NCBI GenBank assembly: GCA_019637195.1
Contig: JAHBWA010000016.1
Location: 34,562 to 98,561 of the forward strand
Reading direction: 5' to 3'
DNA: 64,000 nt
DNA from: Labilithrix sp.
GTDB lineage: Bacteria > Myxococcota_A > Polyangia > Polyangiales > Polyangiaceae
Shown: piece by piece, positions 47,418 through 56,103 of the stretch
Position numbering within the stretch: the stretch's first letter is position 1
Layout of the letters: every line of letters begins with the position of its first letter
Notes under the pieces: generated by a model
What the model was told of the DNA's origin: nothing
The model's input: the letters and a program-made list of their open reading frames with translations, nothing else
Database searches by the model: none
Translations under genes and position numbers: made by a program

Positions 47418-49094
47418 CTACTCGTCCTCGTCGTCGGAGGCGCCCGCGTCGGACTTGTTGCCGAAGAGGTTCTTCTCGTCGATCTTGATCTCCTGCTTCG
47501 ACGCCTCGCGGAGGCGGCGCACGTAGTACGCGAGCGCCTCGTTCTGCTTCGCGCCGAGGAGCTGCAGCACGTACGTGTCGCGCTCCTTGTCGAACTCTTC
47601 CTTCGTCGCGGCCTTGTGCTCCTTGAGCTGGATCGCGATGAAGCCGTCGTCGGTGTGGACGGGCTCGGGGGCGACGTCGTTCGGCTTCGCCTCGAAGGCG
47701 AACTTGACGATCTCCTCGGTGGCCTCGCCCGAGATCGCCGGGATGGGATCTCCGCCGCGGTTGAACGCGCTGGACGTGAGGAGCTGGGGCCGCTGCGGGT
47801 CCTTGTCGGCCGTGAACGTCTCGGCAGGCGGCGGCGCGGCGCCGGCGTCGCCCAGCGCGGCCTCGGGCTTCTCGGGCTTCGGCGTGTACTTGCCGTGCTT
47901 GGCGATGGCGGCGGCGATCGCGTCGTCCGCGCTCTTGCCGGCCTTCATGTCGTCCGTGATCTCCTTCGCCACCGTCTTGGCGAGCTCCTCGGACTTCGAG
48001 CTCTTGTACGCCTTGACGATGTCGTCGCGGGACGACGCATCACGCTTGATGATGTGGAAGCCGAAGGAGGTCTGGACGAGCTTCTGATCGAGCTCACCCG
48101 GCTTGAGGGCCTCGACCGAGGTCCTGAACTCGGGGACGAAGTTCTCGACCATCTCGCCGGGGTACTGGCCGCCCTTGTCCTTGCTGCCCGGATCGTCGGA
48201 GAACTCCTTCGCGAGCGCCGCGAAGTCTTCGCCCTTCTTGATGCGCTCGAGGATCCCCTCGGCCTTCTTCCGCGCCGCGTCGAGCTCCTCCGGCTTCTCC
48301 TTGTCACCCTTCACGAGGATGTGGCGGACGGGCACCATGATCTTGGCGCCGTTGGCCTTCGCCCACTCGTCGACGTCGCGGCCGTCGGAGCTGATGGCGT
48401 ACTTCTCGATCCAGCCCTTGCGCACGACGACGTAGCTCACGGTCGCGGTGCTGCGCTCGTCGACGTAGCGGTCGAACGCCTCTTCGTCGGCGACGCGGAC
48501 GGGCGCCTTCACGAGGTCGCGCATCTTCGAGGCGAGGAGCTCGCGCGCCTGCCACTCGCGGAACTCCGACGGCGACCGGTTCGCGAGCTGCTTGACGGTG
48601 CGCTCGTAGACCTTGAGGTCGAACTCCTTCGTGTCCTTGTTCTTGTAGCCGCCGGGGATGAGGTGATCGACGAGCACGCGGCCTTCGTCGAAGCCCATCT
48701 GCCGGCCGACGGCCGGGTTGTCGGCCGGGAGGCTCACGTAGATGTTCCCGCGGAAGATGCTGTCGGTGATCTCGTCCTCGCTCACCGTGAGGCCGAGGCG
48801 GTCGGCCTCGCCGACGAGCAACTCGCGCTCGATCAGGCCCTCGAGCACGAAGCGCGACGCCACGGCCTGCCTCATGCCCGGCGTTCCTCGCGCGAAGATC
48901 AGGCGGTAGGCCGCGCGGTGCGCCTTCGGCTCGATGCAGCTGCCGCGGACGCGCGCGGCGCACGCATCGTCCAGCGGGCCGAGCTTCTTGCCTGCGCTCG
49001 GGTTGAACCCGAGGATGAAGACGAGGACGGTGGCGACGATGACCGCGCCGTAGACGACGGAAGTCAGCCCTTTTTGCCTGAAGAGATCGAGCAT
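47418..49094 (-). CDS. SurA/PpiD-like periplasmic chaperone
   Basis: 558 residues from ATG 49094 (MLDLFRQKGLTSVVYGAVIV); ATG 49112 adds six residues and neither has a strong Shine-Dalgarno. One N-terminal transmembrane helix (about 12-35) anchors a large periplasmic part: SurA_N-like helices (ASRFVLEGLIERELLVGEAD), a parvulin domain (VRHILVKGDKEKPEELDAAR, FAALAKEFSDDPGSKDKGGQ, FGFHIIKRD) and a second degenerate PPIase-like region (PVHTDDGFIAIQLKEH). This is the PpiD layout, helping outer-membrane proteins fold as they leave Sec. 38 bases upstream of the M16 gene. Confidence 0.93.
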   Translation of the reverse strand: MLDLFRQKGLTSVVYGAVIVATVLVFILGFNPSAGKKLGPLDDACAARVRGSCIEPKAHRAAYRLIFARGTPGMRQAVASRFVLEGLIERELLVGEADRLGLTVSEDEITDSIFRGNIYVSLPADNPAVGRQMGFDEGRVLVDHLIPGGYKNKDTKEFDLKVYERTVKQLANRSPSEFREWQARELLASKMRDLVKAPVRVADEEAFDRYVDERSTATVSYVVVRKGWIEKYAISSDGRDVDEWAKANGAKIMVPVRHILVKGDKEKPEELDAARKKAEGILERIKKGEDFAALAKEFSDDPGSKDKGGQYPGEMVENFVPEFRTSVEALKPGELDQKLVQTSFGFHIIKRDASSRDDIVKAYKSSKSEELAKTVAKEITDDMKAGKSADDAIAAAIAKHGKYTPKPEKPEAALGDAGAAPPPAETFTADKDPQRPQLLTSSAFNRGGDPIPAISGEATEEIVKFAFEAKPNDVAPEPVHTDDGFIAIQLKEHKAATKEEFDKERDTYVLQLLGAKQNEALAYYVRRLREASKQEIKIDEKNLFGNKSDAGASDDEDE

Positions 49095-49322
49095 CGTGAA
49101 CGCGCACCCCATAACACGGGAGCGGCGGGTTCTCTACCAAGGCAACGGTTCGGGGGCGACCTCATCGGGTGTCGAACGCCGAGCGGCGGATGCCGCAGGC
49201 TCGCGTCGCGACGGAGGAGGGCGGCACGCGGGCCGGCCCGCGCCACGAAGAAGATGGAGGGGCGCCGCGGCGGCCGGCGGGCCGCTCGCGCCGCCCACGG
49301 CGCGGGGGGCTCGCCTCGAGCG

Positions 49323-49760
49323 TCAGCGCTGGCTGACGGCTTTCTCGAGGGACAACACGAACTTGAGGATCGGCACCGCGTCCTCGACCGTCGCGACGTC
49401 GTGCGAGAGGTTGACCTCGTAGAACGTGTCGAGCGTGCGGGAAGCGTCCGCGGGATCCTTCACCGCCGTCACGGCGGTCGACGTCTCGGCGAACCCCTGC
49501 GCCACGGCGGGCTCGGCCAGCTTCCGGACGCGTTCGAAGAGCGTCGGCTCGTCCTCGTTCGGAAAATCCGCCCGCTGCGCCCGCAGCACCAGCCGCACCT
49601 GGACCTTGCCGTCCTCCATCGGGGCGACGCGCACGCCGGAGTCGAGGATGAGATTCTCCCGGACTCGCTCCGCGAGGACGACCTCCTGCGGGAGCGTGCG
49701 GAAGACCTCGAAGCCGCTCGCGACGAGCGCCTTCTTCAGCTGCTGTGGAGTTGAAGTCAA
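49323..49760 (-). CDS. Conserved-looking hypothetical protein
   Basis: 145 residues from TTG 49760 (codons TTG ACT TCA). No domain recognised. It is acidic-to-neutral and looks folded: a helix LKKALVASGFEVFRTLP, a strand pair VAPMEDGKVQVRLVLRAQRA, then helices and VNLSHDVATVEDAVPILKFV. No signal or membrane segment, so cytosolic. It lies upstream of the PpiD-like gene on the same strand, separated by 228 bases that contain a GC hairpin at 49270-49285 (GCGGCC/GGCCGC). Confidence 0.65.
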   Translation of the reverse strand: MTSTPQQLKKALVASGFEVFRTLPQEVVLAERVRENLILDSGVRVAPMEDGKVQVRLVLRAQRADFPNEDEPTLFERVRKLAEPAVAQGFAETSTAVTAVKDPADASRTLDTFYEVNLSHDVATVEDAVPILKFVLSLEKAVSQR

Positions 49761-50034
49761 AGGCGGACCAAAAACCGGAAAACGCGAGTGAATGGGCCGC
49801 AGTGAGGAGGGCAGAGTGCCCGGCTCCCGCGACCACGTGCGAGGTTCGCACGGCGGAGTGTCCTACATTCTGGCCAAAGCGCCCCGGCCGTCAACAGCGA
49901 AGCGAGAGCGGGAACATTTCGTCAGATGCGGGAGAGACGGAGGCTGGGGCGCGCCGGCGAGGGCGGCTCCGCGATGGCCGAGGACTTGTGCGGTGGGCGA
50001 TGGCCTCTGCTACCATCGCGAAAGGTCGACACCT

Positions 50035-50511
50035 GTGACCGAGCGAACCAATCCTCCCCCTGGTGGTGCCCCGCCCTCTCCCGTTGCCGCGGGCCCCGGC
50101 AAGCTCCCGAGCGGCGTCCACGCGATGCGGCGGGGCGGAGCCCGCCGTGAGGTCACCGAGCGCGTCACCCTTCGCTCGGACGACGGCCGCGTCCTCGAGG
50201 GGTGGGCGCTCAACGTGAGTCGCGGCGGCCTCCGCGCGATCCTCGAGGACAAGGTGATCCTCGGCCAGAAGTTCGACGTCAACGTCGGCACCGACGAGTC
50301 CATCCATCGGGTCGGGCGCATCGTCTGGATCCAGGAGGAGCCGGACGGCGCGATCGTCGGGATCGAGTTCACGGGGATGTCCGGGACGCACAAGTCCGTT
50401 CCCCCGCCGCCGCCCGGCGCCCTGAGCGCGCCGATCATCCCCGCCGGCGAACCTCTCGCGAGCGTGGACGACGCTGCGAGCGTGGACGACGACACCTCCT
50501 CGGAGGACTGA
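50035..50511 (+). CDS. PilZ-domain c-di-GMP effector
   Basis: 158 residues from GTG 50035 (AAAGG about nine bases upstream). The N-terminus is a Pro/Gly-rich lead. The PilZ domain has the RxxxR element in GGARREVTERV and the (D/N)xSxxG motif in ALNVSRGGLRA, the two c-di-GMP contact sites, followed by VGRIVWIQEEPDGAIVGIEF. The C-terminal tail is Pro- then Asp-rich. It may read the c-di-GMP made by GGDEF proteins such as the one at 8667-9629. Monocistronic, convergent with the CbiX-like gene. Confidence 0.92.
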   Translation: MTERTNPPPGGAPPSPVAAGPGKLPSGVHAMRRGGARREVTERVTLRSDDGRVLEGWALNVSRGGLRAILEDKVILGQKFDVNVGTDESIHRVGRIVWIQEEPDGAIVGIEFTGMSGTHKSVPPPPPGALSAPIIPAGEPLASVDDAASVDDDTSSED

Positions 50512-50547
50512 TCTCACCCAGCGCAGGCGGGACGGCGGTCTCGTCTA

Positions 50548-50589
50548 CGAGCGGGGCGATGAACGTCTCCGAGCGGGCCGATGAACGTC
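50548..50589. repeat. 20-bp direct duplication between convergent genes
   Basis: CGAGCGGGGCGATGAACGTC at 50548-50567 recurs at 50570-50589 with one G-to-C change (22-bp period). It lies in the 233-base gap between the PilZ and CbiX-like genes, in which I see no gene. Confidence 0.85.
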
Positions 50590-50744
50590 GTCTGGCTCGT
50601 CCCGTCGTGGCGCGCCTCGGTCGCCAGGTTCGTGTCGTCACGTTCGTGAGGACGATCCTCGAGCCCGGTCCAGGCACGCGCGAACGCTCGGACGTGCGCC
50701 GCCTGCGCGGACGAAGAGCGGCGGCGTCGCGACCGCTCGGGTGG

Positions 50745-51932
50745 TCAGCGCGCGGCAGGCCCGCGGAACGATCCGGCCTCGAGGGCGGCGATCTGGCGCT
50801 CGATCCAGGTCGAGACGGCGGCGTGCGGGATGAGGCCCTTCCGGTCGGCGACGTAGTCGAGGCCGTGGAGCACCTCGGCGTAGGGGCCGAAGCCCTGCAC
50901 GCGGAACGGGATGACGATCGCCTTGCCTTGGTCGCGCGACGCGCGCTCCACGAAGGCGCGGATGCGCTTCTCGGCCTCGACGCGCTTCTCCGGCCAGTCC
51001 TCGCGGAGCGTCTCGACGTTCACCCGTCGAAACGGGGCCTGCGCGCGCACGGCGCCGGCGAGCGCGTCGAGCTTCGTGAGCCAGCGCTCGTTCTCGGCGT
51101 CGTCTCCTGGGCCGTGGGCGAGGATGAGCACGTCCTCGCGCGCGGGCGTCTTGCTGAGCGCCGCGGCCCGGTCGGCCAGCACGGCGCCGATCTCGGGGGC
51201 GTCGGCGAGCCCCTCCGTCGTGAGCGCGAACGACGCGCCCGTGTCCACGCGAAAGAGCTCCATCGAGTGCCCGCCGTGGTCCGCGTGTCCGGCGTGATCC
51301 GTTCCGTGGTTTGCGTGCCCGGCGGCGTGTCCCGCGTGTCCGGCGGCGTGTCCCGTGTGTCCGGCGGCGTGTCCCGTGTGTCCGGCGGCATGTCCCGCGT
51401 GTCCGGCGGCGTGGTCCGCGTGCCCGGCGGCGTGTCCCGCATGTCCCGCGCCGTGCTCCGTTCGGGGCGGCGCTCCGGGGCGCAGGCCGAGGATCTGCTC
51501 CGTTCGCTCGAACCAGCTCTCGCCGCTGACGAAGAGGCGCACGACGCCGATGCGACCGACGTCCTGCGCTTCGAGCCGGCGGATCCCCTCCTGCAAGCTC
51601 GCCGCGTCGGCCATCCCGAAGGCGACCTCGATCGTGTAGCGCGCCTTCAGGGGCTTCACCGCTTCGAGCACCGCCTGGTTCCACTCCGGTGTCCCTCCGT
51701 GCGCCATCACGAGCACGCCGAAGGCGCTGGCCGAGGGCTCCGTCGCTCCGGCCTCGCTCGCGGTGGCTGACGTCGCGACGCCTGGCGCCGCGACGTCTCG
51801 CGGTGCGCACGCCCCGGCGAGGAGCGCGCCGAGCGCGATCGCCGCCGCCGCCGGCGCGAGCCCCGCACGAAGCTGACGGCTCGGCACGCTCGCACCCCGG
51901 GGACCAACTCGCCGCACTGCTCGGGTCGTCAT
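50745..51932 (-). CDS. CbiX-like chelatase-family lipoprotein with His-rich repeat domain
   Basis: 395 residues from ATG 51932; GTG 51887 is an alternative that shortens the lead. Lipobox LAGAC (Cys42). Two CbiX/sirohydrochlorin-chelatase-like halves are visible: FGVLVMAHGGTPEWNQAV (about 72-150) and DVLILAHGPGDDAENERW (about 255-390). The His of each AHG occupies the metal-ligand position of CbiX/CfbA. Between them residues 160-222 form a GHAAGHA-type repeat with 19 His. Cytosolic CbiX inserts Co or Ni into tetrapyrroles; a lipid-anchored, His-loaded form suggests envelope metal binding or delivery instead. A Fur-type palindrome lies 20 bases upstream of the start. Confidence 0.85.
   Translation of the reverse strand: MTTRAVRRVGPRGASVPSRQLRAGLAPAAAAIALGALLAGACAPRDVAAPGVATSATASEAGATEPSASAFGVLVMAHGGTPEWNQAVLEAVKPLKARYTIEVAFGMADAASLQEGIRRLEAQDVGRIGVVRLFVSGESWFERTEQILGLRPGAPPRTEHGAGHAGHAAGHADHAAGHAGHAAGHTGHAAGHTGHAAGHAGHAAGHANHGTDHAGHADHGGHSMELFRVDTGASFALTTEGLADAPEIGAVLADRAAALSKTPAREDVLILAHGPGDDAENERWLTKLDALAGAVRAQAPFRRVNVETLREDWPEKRVEAEKRIRAFVERASRDQGKAIVIPFRVQGFGPYAEVLHGLDYVADRKGLIPHAAVSTWIERQIAALEAGSFRGPAAR
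51267..51455 (-). repeat. 21-bp in-frame repeat encoding the His-rich domain
   Basis: About seven imperfect 21-bp units (plus-strand core GTGTCCGGCGGCGTGTCCC) encode 7-residue AGHAGHA units, with AGHADHA, AGHTGHA and AGHANHG variants. Substitutions fall mostly between the His codons, so the His pattern is conserved while the rest drifts. Confidence 0.92.
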
Positions 51933-51951
51933 GGCTGGGACGCTAGCATAT

Positions 51952-51966
51952 TGAAAGTGACTTTCA
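51952..51966. promoter_or_regulatory. Fur-type 7-1-7 palindromic operator
   Basis: TGAAAGT-G-ACTTTCA is a perfect 7-1-7 palindrome in an AT-rich island within otherwise GC-rich DNA. It has the same geometry as Fur boxes written TGATAATnATTATCA or TGAAAATnATTTTCA. It lies 20 bases before the CbiX-like start and 60 bases before the VWA-FHA start, so it could control both. Which Fur-family regulator (iron, zinc, nickel or manganese) is not readable. Confidence 0.65.
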
Positions 51967-52026
51967 TATTCATGGCGACCCGGCAGGATTCGGGGCGGGA
52001 GCTACACTCGGAAGGGAGGATCGACG

Positions 52027-53688
52027 ATGCCGCTCGCGCTTTCCCTCTGGCTTGATCGCTCGTGTCTTCGTGCCGACGAGGACGGTCGGTGCTCGCTCGC
52101 CGTCGAGCTCGTGGCGTCGGGGGCGCCAGCCGAGGGCGTGCGCCCCGCCGCGCGGACGGTGCTCGCGCTCGACGTCTCGGCGTCGATGAAGGGGGAGCCG
52201 CTCGAGCAGGTGATCCGGTCGGTCGATCGCCTCCTCGACGCGCTCGGGGGAGAGCGCGTCGACGCTCCGGCGGACGAGGTCGGGATCGTCGCCTTCTCCG
52301 ACGACGCGGCCTTCGTCGTCGAGCCCGTGCGCGTCGACGCGGCGGGCAAGCGGCTCGTCCGCGCGCGGGTCGGGCGGCTCGTCGCCGATCGCGGGACCAA
52401 CATCGAGGCCGGGCTCGATCGCGCTGCGGAGATGCTCGCAGGCGCGGCCGCCGACATGCGACGCGGTGTCATCCTCTTGTCCGACGGCGCTCCCAACGTC
52501 GGCGCGCACACGGCGGAGGCGCTCCGCGAGGTCGTGCGCCGGCACCGGCCGGCGATCTCGTTCTTCTCGCTGGGCTACGGGATCGACCACAGCGAGGACG
52601 TGCTCTCCGCGATCGGCGACGCCGGCGGCGGCGGCTACGAGCTCGTCCAGGACCCTTCGGTCTGCGCGCGCGCGTTCGCGCGGGCGCTCGGCGCGCAGGG
52701 CGACGTCGTCGCGAGCGGGATCGAGCTCGTCGTGGCGCCGGCCGACGGCGTGGAGATCGCGCGCTTCGTAGGCCACGAGGACACGCGCTTCACGCGAGAA
52801 GGCGTCGTCGTCTCGCTCGCGGACATGGTGAGCGGCGCGCGGCGCCTCGTCGTGGCCGATCTCCGCGTCCGCGCGCCAGGCAAGGAGCGCTTCGTCGCCG
52901 ACGTCGTCGAGGTGACGACGCGCTGGCGCACGCCGGCCTCCCGGGCCGCGTCGTCGGTCTCGCGCCTCGCCGCGCTCGAGGTCGCGGATCGCGCGCCGGA
53001 CGTCGTCGTGGAGGCCGCGCGTCGTGTCCTCGTCGCGCGGGCGGACGAGGCGCGCTGTTCGGCGCGGTCGCTCGCGGATCGCGGCCAGTTCGGCGGAGCC
53101 GCCGCGGCCCTGCGCGGGCTGACGGCGGAGATCGAGCGGCTGCCCGGTTGGGTCGTCAACGACGGTTCTCCGCTCGCCGAGGCGTACGAGCTGCTCGTCG
53201 ACGAGGCGACGGCCTTCGAGAGGCGGCCCTCGCCCGAGGCGTACGCGCTGTTCCGGAAGGCGACGGTGGGCTCGAAGCTCACCGCGTCGGTGCCGTCCGC
53301 GGCGCGGTCGCGCGGCGACGCGAGCCAGCGCCTGATCGAGCACGTCGCGGGCGATCGCCCCGAGGCGTGGCTCGTCGGTGAGGGGACCGGCGCGCGCCAC
53401 CGGCTGTGCGAGGAGTGCGTCATCGGGCGTACGCGCGACGCCGATCTCCACGTCGAAGGCGCGCAGGTCTCGCGGCGGCACGCCGAGGTGTTCGCCGACG
53501 CCGGCGCGTACTGGATCGTCGATCTCGGCTCGACCAACCCGACCATCGTGAACGGCGCCGACCTCGGGAGCACGCCGCACAAGCTCCGCCCCGGCGACGT
53601 CGTGCTCGTCGGTGACGTCGAGCTTCGCTACGAGGAGGCGGTGCCGGAGCTCGGGCCGCTGAGCCTCGTCGAGCTCGCGTCGCGCTAA
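52027..53688 (+). CDS. VWA-FHA protein
   Basis: 553 residues with GGGAGG eight bases before the ATG. A von Willebrand A domain comes first (TVLALDVSASMKGEP, MIDAS from Asp49; GTNIEAGLDRAAEML; GVILLSDGAPNVGAH). A beta-rich middle (residues 230-330) and helical part follow. A forkhead-associated domain ends the protein, about 455-545: CVIGRTRDADLHVEGAQVSRRH and WIVDLGSTNPTIVNG, with the phospho-Thr-binding Arg, Ser and His pattern. No signal peptide, so cytosolic; the FHA suggests recognition of a Ser/Thr-kinase substrate. Divergent from the CbiX-like gene across 94 bases. Confidence 0.93.
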   Translation: MPLALSLWLDRSCLRADEDGRCSLAVELVASGAPAEGVRPAARTVLALDVSASMKGEPLEQVIRSVDRLLDALGGERVDAPADEVGIVAFSDDAAFVVEPVRVDAAGKRLVRARVGRLVADRGTNIEAGLDRAAEMLAGAAADMRRGVILLSDGAPNVGAHTAEALREVVRRHRPAISFFSLGYGIDHSEDVLSAIGDAGGGGYELVQDPSVCARAFARALGAQGDVVASGIELVVAPADGVEIARFVGHEDTRFTREGVVVSLADMVSGARRLVVADLRVRAPGKERFVADVVEVTTRWRTPASRAASSVSRLAALEVADRAPDVVVEAARRVLVARADEARCSARSLADRGQFGGAAAALRGLTAEIERLPGWVVNDGSPLAEAYELLVDEATAFERRPSPEAYALFRKATVGSKLTASVPSAARSRGDASQRLIEHVAGDRPEAWLVGEGTGARHRLCEECVIGRTRDADLHVEGAQVSRRHAEVFADAGAYWIVDLGSTNPTIVNGADLGSTPHKLRPGDVVLVGDVELRYEEAVPELGPLSLVELASR

Positions 53689-53753
53689 AATCGGACGGGG
53701 GAGCCGACGCCCCGCGTCGCGAGCGCGCGTTCCTCCGTGGGGCCGAGTCGTTC

Positions 53754-53804
53754 TCGACACGCGAGCTCGCTCGACACGCGAGCTCGCTCGACACGCGAGC
53801 TCGC
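53754..53804. repeat. 17-bp tandem repeat, three perfect copies, self-complementary
   Basis: TCGACACGCGAGCTCGC at 53754, 53771 and 53788. Each unit contains the 10-bp palindrome GCGAGCTCGC, so neighbouring units can pair into a 10-bp stem with a 7-nt loop. A further direct repeat GTCGCGAGCGCG flanks the array (53716-53727 and 53818-53829). It lies between the convergent VWA-FHA and MlaC-like genes and may terminate both. Confidence 0.93.
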
Positions 53805-53869
53805 TCGAAGCGACGAAGTCGCGAGCGCGTCTTCGTTTGCCAGCGGCCTCTCGATCGAGCGAGGGCGAG

Positions 53870-54502
53870 TTACTTCTTGGCGATCTTGTCGCGGAGCTTC
53901 TGGACGAAGTACGGGTATCCCTGACCCGGCGTCGTCAGCATCTTGTGCGACTGATCGTAGTAGTTCTTCGTCAGGATGGAGCCCTCGGTGACGAGGTCGA
54001 TGACCTTGTGGTCGCTGCCCTGGCTCTTGATGATGTAGTCGACCTGGACGGCCGGCTCGCGGGGCTTCGCCTTGTTCTTCGCCTCGGTGCGGACCTTGGA
54101 GATGTCCGTGCTCTGCTCCTTGGCGCCGCGGTACGAGACGTCGAAGTCGCGCGTCTTGTAGGCGTTCTCGCGGTACTTCTTCTCGACGAGACCCTTGAAC
54201 AGCGCGGTCACTTCCTTCTTCTGAGCGTCGTTGAGCTCGTTCCAGTGGTTCGTGCAGTTCGGGATCGTCGTCGGGCACGGGTTGCCGAGCGCGCGCTGAG
54301 CCAGGGCGTCGTAGTCGACCATGCCGTCGATCGCCTTCGTGACCTCGATGGCCGGGGCGTTCCGCTCGACCAGCTTCTTGATCTGCCCATGCTCGCGCTC
54401 GACGAACGACTGCGCGCCGGCGACGTCGGCGGAGGCGGCGAGCGAGAGGGTCGTGACGCTGAGCCCGAAGAATACTGCACGGAAGAAGTGACGGAACCGC
54501 AT
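53870..54502 (-). CDS. MlaC-like periplasmic phospholipid-binding protein
   Basis: 210 residues. Sec signal MRFRHFFRAVFFGLSVTTLS with probable cleavage after AGA (about residue 30). The mature part resembles the MlaC/Ttg2D family: MVDYDALAQRALGNPC, WNELNDAQKKEVTALFKGLV, ENAYKTRDFDVSYRG, VDYIIKSQGSDHKVIDLVTE and KNYYDQSHKMLTTPG. MlaC ferries phospholipids between the outer membrane and the MlaFEDB complex; no other mla gene is in the window. GGAG lies six bases before ATG 54502. Confidence 0.9.
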   Translation of the reverse strand: MRFRHFFRAVFFGLSVTTLSLAASADVAGAQSFVEREHGQIKKLVERNAPAIEVTKAIDGMVDYDALAQRALGNPCPTTIPNCTNHWNELNDAQKKEVTALFKGLVEKKYRENAYKTRDFDVSYRGAKEQSTDISKVRTEAKNKAKPREPAVQVDYIIKSQGSDHKVIDLVTEGSILTKNYYDQSHKMLTTPGQGYPYFVQKLRDKIAKK

Positions 54503-54625
54503 GGGTCTCCTTTCGGGTCCCCTCTCCGCGGTCAGGCAGAGGAGGAGCAGGGAATGCTTGGTTGGACGACCACCGACCGAGCGGGATTCATGCCCGTGGT
54601 CAACATCGGAAACAACTGGAATCGT

Positions 54626-56050
54626 TCAGGTTGGGCCAGACTGTGAACGGGCGTTGGCGGGCGGTATGACACCAGGATCCGATGCGCCGTCCGCCGCGTC
54701 GGTTGCGCTCCTTGTAGTGGCGGATCGCGCGCGCGCAAGCCCCACCTCGAACGTCGCGCCTGCCGCGGCGTCCGACTGGCCGCCGGTGAGGTCCTCGACG
54801 TTGTTCCGGACGTCGATCGTGGCGCCGACGCTGGCGTGGTCCTCGATGATCCGTCGAACGACGGCGAGCCCGATCCCGGCGCCCTGCGACCGGGTCGTGA
54901 AGAACGCCTCGAAGATCCGCGCCTGCGATCCCGGCGGGATGCCGGGGCCGCGGTCGGCGACCGTCAGGCGGACGCGCCCGGAGCGCGTGCTGCCCTCCTC
55001 CCGGACGGAGACGCGGACGGTCGAGCCGGCGCCGCTCGCCTGGACCGCGTTGCGCACGAGGTTCCAGAGCACCTGCCGCATCTGCGCGCCGTCGCACGTC
55101 GCCCACGCGGGGCCCGCCGGTCCCTCGTAGACGACCTCGACGTCGCCCGCGCCGCTCCGCTCCGAGCGCGACGCGAGCTCGACGACGTCGCGGGCGAGCG
55201 CGGCGACGTCGACGGCCTCGGGCTCGGGCCGCCGCGGGCGCGCGAGGTCCATCATGTCGGTGACGAGGTGGTTCAGCCGCCCCGCCTCGCGCTGGACGAT
55301 CTCGCAGAGGCGCCGGTCCTCGTCGGTGAGCCCGGGCGCCTCGCGGAGCAGCTCGATCGAGCCGGAGATCGACCCGAGCGGGTTCCGGATCTCGTGCGCG
55401 AGCCCGGCGGCGATGCGGCCGAGCATCGCCAGGCGCTCGGCCGACGCGGCCCGCTCGTTGGCCTCGACGAGCGCGCCGCCCGTCCGCCGGAGGCGCTCGG
55501 CGAGGTAGCCGGCCAGGAGCGCGACGACGACGATCCCGAGCGCGTTGACGCCGAGCGGGTAGAGGATCTCGTCCCACTCGAGGGTGTAGTAGCCCGCGCG
55601 CTGGTCGATCGGCGGTCCGATCGAGCCGGACCCGAACCCCACGCAGAGCGCGCCGAACGCGGCGATCCCCGCGAGCGCGGCGATCGCCGCCCCGCGCAGT
55701 CCGATCAAGACCGCGCCGACGAGGCACGTGAGGCCGTAAAACGACGTCGCGCCGCTCGTCGCGCCGCCGGTGACGTAGACGATGGCCGTCCACGTCATCT
55801 GGTCGAGCACGATCTGGAGCGCGGCGAGGCGCCGGAGGTGCTTTCGCCGCCGGAGCAGCGCCGCGTAGATCGCCGCGAGCGCGAAGGCGGCGCCGATCGC
55901 CCCGAGGAGGAACGTCTGGCTCTGCGGGTACCGGCTGAGCGCGCCGCGGAGGTAGACGAAGGCGGTCGAGCCGAGCAGGAGCGTCAGGAACCCGAGCCGC
56001 AGCCCGGTCACCCACGCGAGCCGGTTCGAGAGGCGATCGTCACTCTCCAC
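54626..56050 (-). CDS. pilS: PilS-like sensor histidine kinase
   Basis: 474 residues from GTG 56050, chosen because GAGGAG lies nine bases upstream; GTG 56077 is also in frame. About six N-terminal transmembrane helices form the sensor (RLGFLTLLLGSTAFVYL, GLTCLVGAVLIGLRGAAIAA, GIVVVALLAGYLAERL). Then come a dimerisation/H-box (AAGLAHEIRNPLGSISGSIE), N-box QMRQVLWNLVRNAVQASG, G1 TVADRGPGIPPGSQ and G2 GAGIGLAVVRRIIEDH. Position directly after pilC and the six-helix layout match PilS, which with PilR controls type IV pilin transcription. No pilR follows. Confidence 0.9.
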   Translation of the reverse strand: MESDDRLSNRLAWVTGLRLGFLTLLLGSTAFVYLRGALSRYPQSQTFLLGAIGAAFALAAIYAALLRRRKHLRRLAALQIVLDQMTWTAIVYVTGGATSGATSFYGLTCLVGAVLIGLRGAAIAALAGIAAFGALCVGFGSGSIGPPIDQRAGYYTLEWDEILYPLGVNALGIVVVALLAGYLAERLRRTGGALVEANERAASAERLAMLGRIAAGLAHEIRNPLGSISGSIELLREAPGLTDEDRRLCEIVQREAGRLNHLVTDMMDLARPRRPEPEAVDVAALARDVVELASRSERSGAGDVEVVYEGPAGPAWATCDGAQMRQVLWNLVRNAVQASGAGSTVRVSVREEGSTRSGRVRLTVADRGPGIPPGSQARIFEAFFTTRSQGAGIGLAVVRRIIEDHASVGATIDVRNNVEDLTGGQSDAAAGATFEVGLARARSATTRSATDAADGASDPGVIPPANARSQSGPT

Positions 56051-56103
56051 GTGCCGGCGCTCCTCGGGTGGAGGCACCTCGAAGCGTCGAGGCCCGTCCG
56101 TGA

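Noticed and set aside
51267..51455. Regular 21-bp repeats that could suggest a CRISPR-like array
   Set aside because: The period is exactly seven codons, there are no spacers, and the repeat is in frame in a gene as a His-rich domain.
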